A stretch of 64,000 bases of DNA from Zonotrichia leucophrys gambelii (Eukaryota; Chordata; Aves; Passeriformes; Passerellidae): assembly GCF_028769735.1 (NCBI RefSeq), contig NC_088173.1, positions 65,813,963-65,877,962 of the forward strand, given 5' to 3'. The notes under the pieces are model-generated. The model was not told where the DNA came from and ran no database searches. It saw only the letters and a program-made list of their open reading frames with translations. Made by a program: the position numbers and the translations under genes. This document shows, piece by piece, positions 61,380-64,000 of this stretch (the first letter of the stretch is position 1; the number at the start of each line of letters is the position of its first letter).

Positions 61380-64000
61380 GGAGGTGAGTGTTGTTACCTC
61401 CATGCATTGGTCCATGGCTGGAAGCTGTGGAAGTCAGTTCATGCTATTCTATTTCACATTAACTTCACTGCATTGTTATTATTCCTTAAACAGCTGGTGC
61501 CAGAGGAGAGCACCTAATGGGCCACTGGGTCTTCTTGATGGTTTTGAAATGCTCACATCCTTTTGCTTTTGAAGATACAAACTTTTCCATTGCCTCCAGA
61601 AGACTGTGGGATTTGAGCTTCCCTTACTGAAATAACCAAGAGAATACTGACTTTGGCAGTGTTGATTATAAGTAACAACTGTTTATTCCTTGAAATGTTA
61701 TCGTAACTGGTAAAATCTTGGGTGTCAGTGTCCTCGTGCTTCACTGAATATTTTGTGGCTATAGGCTGCCTGTTGGTCTGTTCTTAAAAATAACAATTAA
61801 ATTTAACTGTGTTCTTTAGAGGAAAAGTGAAATTTCAGGGACATCATATCATTTATCCATGATTCATCCTGAAAACTTGTTATGCAAGTGGTGACAAACT
61901 ATCCTGGTAAACAGAGAGGGAGCAATTTTCCAGTTTTGATCTGGGTGATTTTCAAATTTACTGTATGAAGATGGACCCACTGAGTTTAAATGTTGCTCAG
62001 TCAATTTTTTGGCATGATAGTTATAATTTTGAGTAGGGACTTGGAGTACTGGTTAAAACAAAGGGAATTACCCTGAAATCCCTGTGAGAGGGCTCAGCAG
62101 GCAACTTGAAGAGCAAGCACAAAATGAACACTCAGCAAAAACCTCGAGATTTATTTAGTTAAATTAATTGATATAAGTATTTTAAATTAAAAATTAGTAG
62201 AAATGCCCAGAAATCTTTAAGTAATGGGGGAACAGGCAAAGGAAATTTTTAAAATAGAGAATTCCTTGACTTTACCATAATTTGTTTAATATAAACTCCT
62301 CAACAGTGTTGTAACTGTCTGTGAGACATTTCAGAGTGCCTTGGCTCCGCCTTCCCATTGCTCTGCCTGGCTGGATGTGGAAAATACACTGGGAGCAAGG
62401 ATTTCTCTGACTAAACACATTTGTGTGAATTTGCTCCCATCTCTAACTAGTGAAAATTGAATTCCTTTTCATGGAACAAAGTCTTGTTGCCTCGGGGATA
62501 AGGACAGTTTTCAGATTGCATTTCATAATTCAGTCTGCAGCAGACTGGGTTTGACCAAGAGGAGCCTCCTGGGGACCATTTTCATCTTTGCAGCCTGTGG
62601 GCTCTTCTCTGGGCAGCAGCTATTCATTCAATTTCTGAAATAAGTGAGGAAGGAGGGGATGGGCCCAGTGTCCCCGAGCTGAAAATGCCCAGCTGATGGA
62701 TTGTGAGCAGGAGAAGTGATTTCTGCACACTGCTCTCACTGCATTCCCAGAGGGCTGCCTTGCCTGAAATGCAATACAGTCACAGCAATTGTGAAAAAAC
62801 GTGTCAGAAAACACCATTTAAATTAGGCTCAGTTATGGCTTTGAAAGTAAAACACATCTTGCAGTAATCCCTGCAAACTCTCCTGTTCTTTGCAAAGTGC
62901 AGGCTGTGAGAGGGCTCTGATATTCAGGGCTTTTACAGCTGATTTACCCCCAAACCCTCCCTCTGATATCAGGAGATTTTCTGTGCTGAGCATCTGCCTC
63001 AATGGCCTGAGCCAAAGCCTGCTGGAATCCATGAGGAGCCTCTGCTGCCTCAGCCAGCTCTGGTAAAGGCCAAAGAGAGACATCATGGGGGTTCCTGAGC
63101 ATTTCAGGTGTTATTTAGTGCTGGGGGAGCATAAATCACAGGGTTATTAATCTGCAGGGGAATTCAGACGGCAGCCTGCTCTGCTGCTCACACAGCTACC
63201 ATGCCTTTGCTGCTGCAATGATTCATGACAGGTCAAGGGAGCACATGCAGTGGAAACACTTCATTGTGTTTTATCACTTGTCAAGTCTTGTAAACTCAGG
63301 GGTTGAGGATTTTTTTTTATTTTATTTTGGGGTATTCTCATTTTATTCTGGCTGATAGCTATGCGGAGAACTAGAGTGTATCTTAGTGTAAAAAATTAGT
63401 GCTGGATGCTCTTCTCATCTTAAAATTTAGTGTATTTTTCATTTGGAGGCTGTTTCTGCTTACCTCTCTGAGCTCTGGTGTCTGTGGGAATTGTGCTTGA
63501 GGAAGGAATGCAGCACAAGCCTTTCAAAGTGCCAGTGGCCAAACTGCTGTGGAATGGGAAGGGGACAGTCAGCCTTGCCAAAGAATGTGTTTAACTAAAA
63601 GAAGGGCCAGGTTTAGCCTCCAGCAGCAGAAATCCTCCATCCATGGGGTGTTTCCACACCACTCCTGCCGTGCTGCTGTCACCTCACAAAGCTGGAGCCC
63701 TTTAGGAGCTCAAGCAATGCAGCAAAAAGCCACAATCTTTAAAACGTTGCTTTTTTCCAGACAGCTTACTGTCAATCTCCAGTCCATATGGGAGAATTCA
63801 GGCATAAGGGTTTTGGTTTTTTTTTAAATTGATTTGTTTTCACCTGCCTCACATCATCTATTCTTCCCCACTTTTATGAAGAACATGTTTTGGATGTTTC
63901 TGAAATGGGGGAAAGAAGAAAGCCAGACCCAGTGGGTTGTTAGCAGCCTTGTGGCTGCCAGACTCAGCCAGAGGATTGTCAGCTCCCTCTCGTGGGTAGT
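61380..64000. other. intergenic DNA without recognised genes to the window end
   Basis: No exon recognised. Minor T-rich runs at about 63,308-63,330 and 63,815-63,835. Synteny predicts FGFRL1 further on, convergent with RNF212, but nothing here shows it. Confidence 0.45.

Noticed and set aside
33215..64000. Search for FGFRL1 exons on the - strand
   Set aside because: None of the Ig-domain or His-rich C-terminal motifs is seen in any minus-strand frame, so the gene was not called.

Overview
This is vertebrate nuclear DNA, most likely from a songbird or related bird. The evidence is short AT-rich introns between small conserved exons, several avian-type CR1 LINE 3' ends, two class II-type solo LTRs, and the gene order SPON2 - TMED11 - RNF212. 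That order matches human 4p16.3, where the TMED member is annotated as a pseudogene (TMED11P). The species is an inference; the gene identities rest on my own translation and comparison with remembered family sequences, without a database search.

Layout. Positions 231-2617 hold the last two coding exons of SPON2 (mindin), ending in its thrombospondin type 1 repeat. After about 5 kb of intergenic DNA, TMED11 lies at 7575-12757 as five exons that join without any frame break into a 217-residue p24 cargo receptor. A CpG-rich block at about 15,060-15,560 carries the promoter and first exon of RNF212, whose twelve coding exons (15,429-32,967) join into a 304-residue RING/coiled-coil meiotic crossover factor. 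All three genes are on the + strand. From about 33.2 kb to the end I see no recognisable exon. This 30.8 kb contains CR1 fragments, one solo LTR, a 587 bp pentanucleotide array and simple repeats. By synteny the next gene should be FGFRL1, convergent on the - strand; none of its exons is recognisable here, so it probably lies beyond the window.

The three genes do not form a pathway. SPON2 is a secreted matrix/innate immunity protein, TMED11 works in ER-Golgi traffic, and RNF212 acts on meiotic chromosomes. They are simply old neighbours.

Most notable details: a GC-AG terminal intron in RNF212 that offers two C-termini; a NAGNAG acceptor in the same gene; an intact TMED11; two solo LTRs whose ends I could fix from TG...CA termini and exact 6-bp target duplications; and a (GGRAT)n array that appears to have grown out of the 3' tail of a CR1 element. 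I found no new multi-gene system. The novelty here is at the level of gene structure and repeats.
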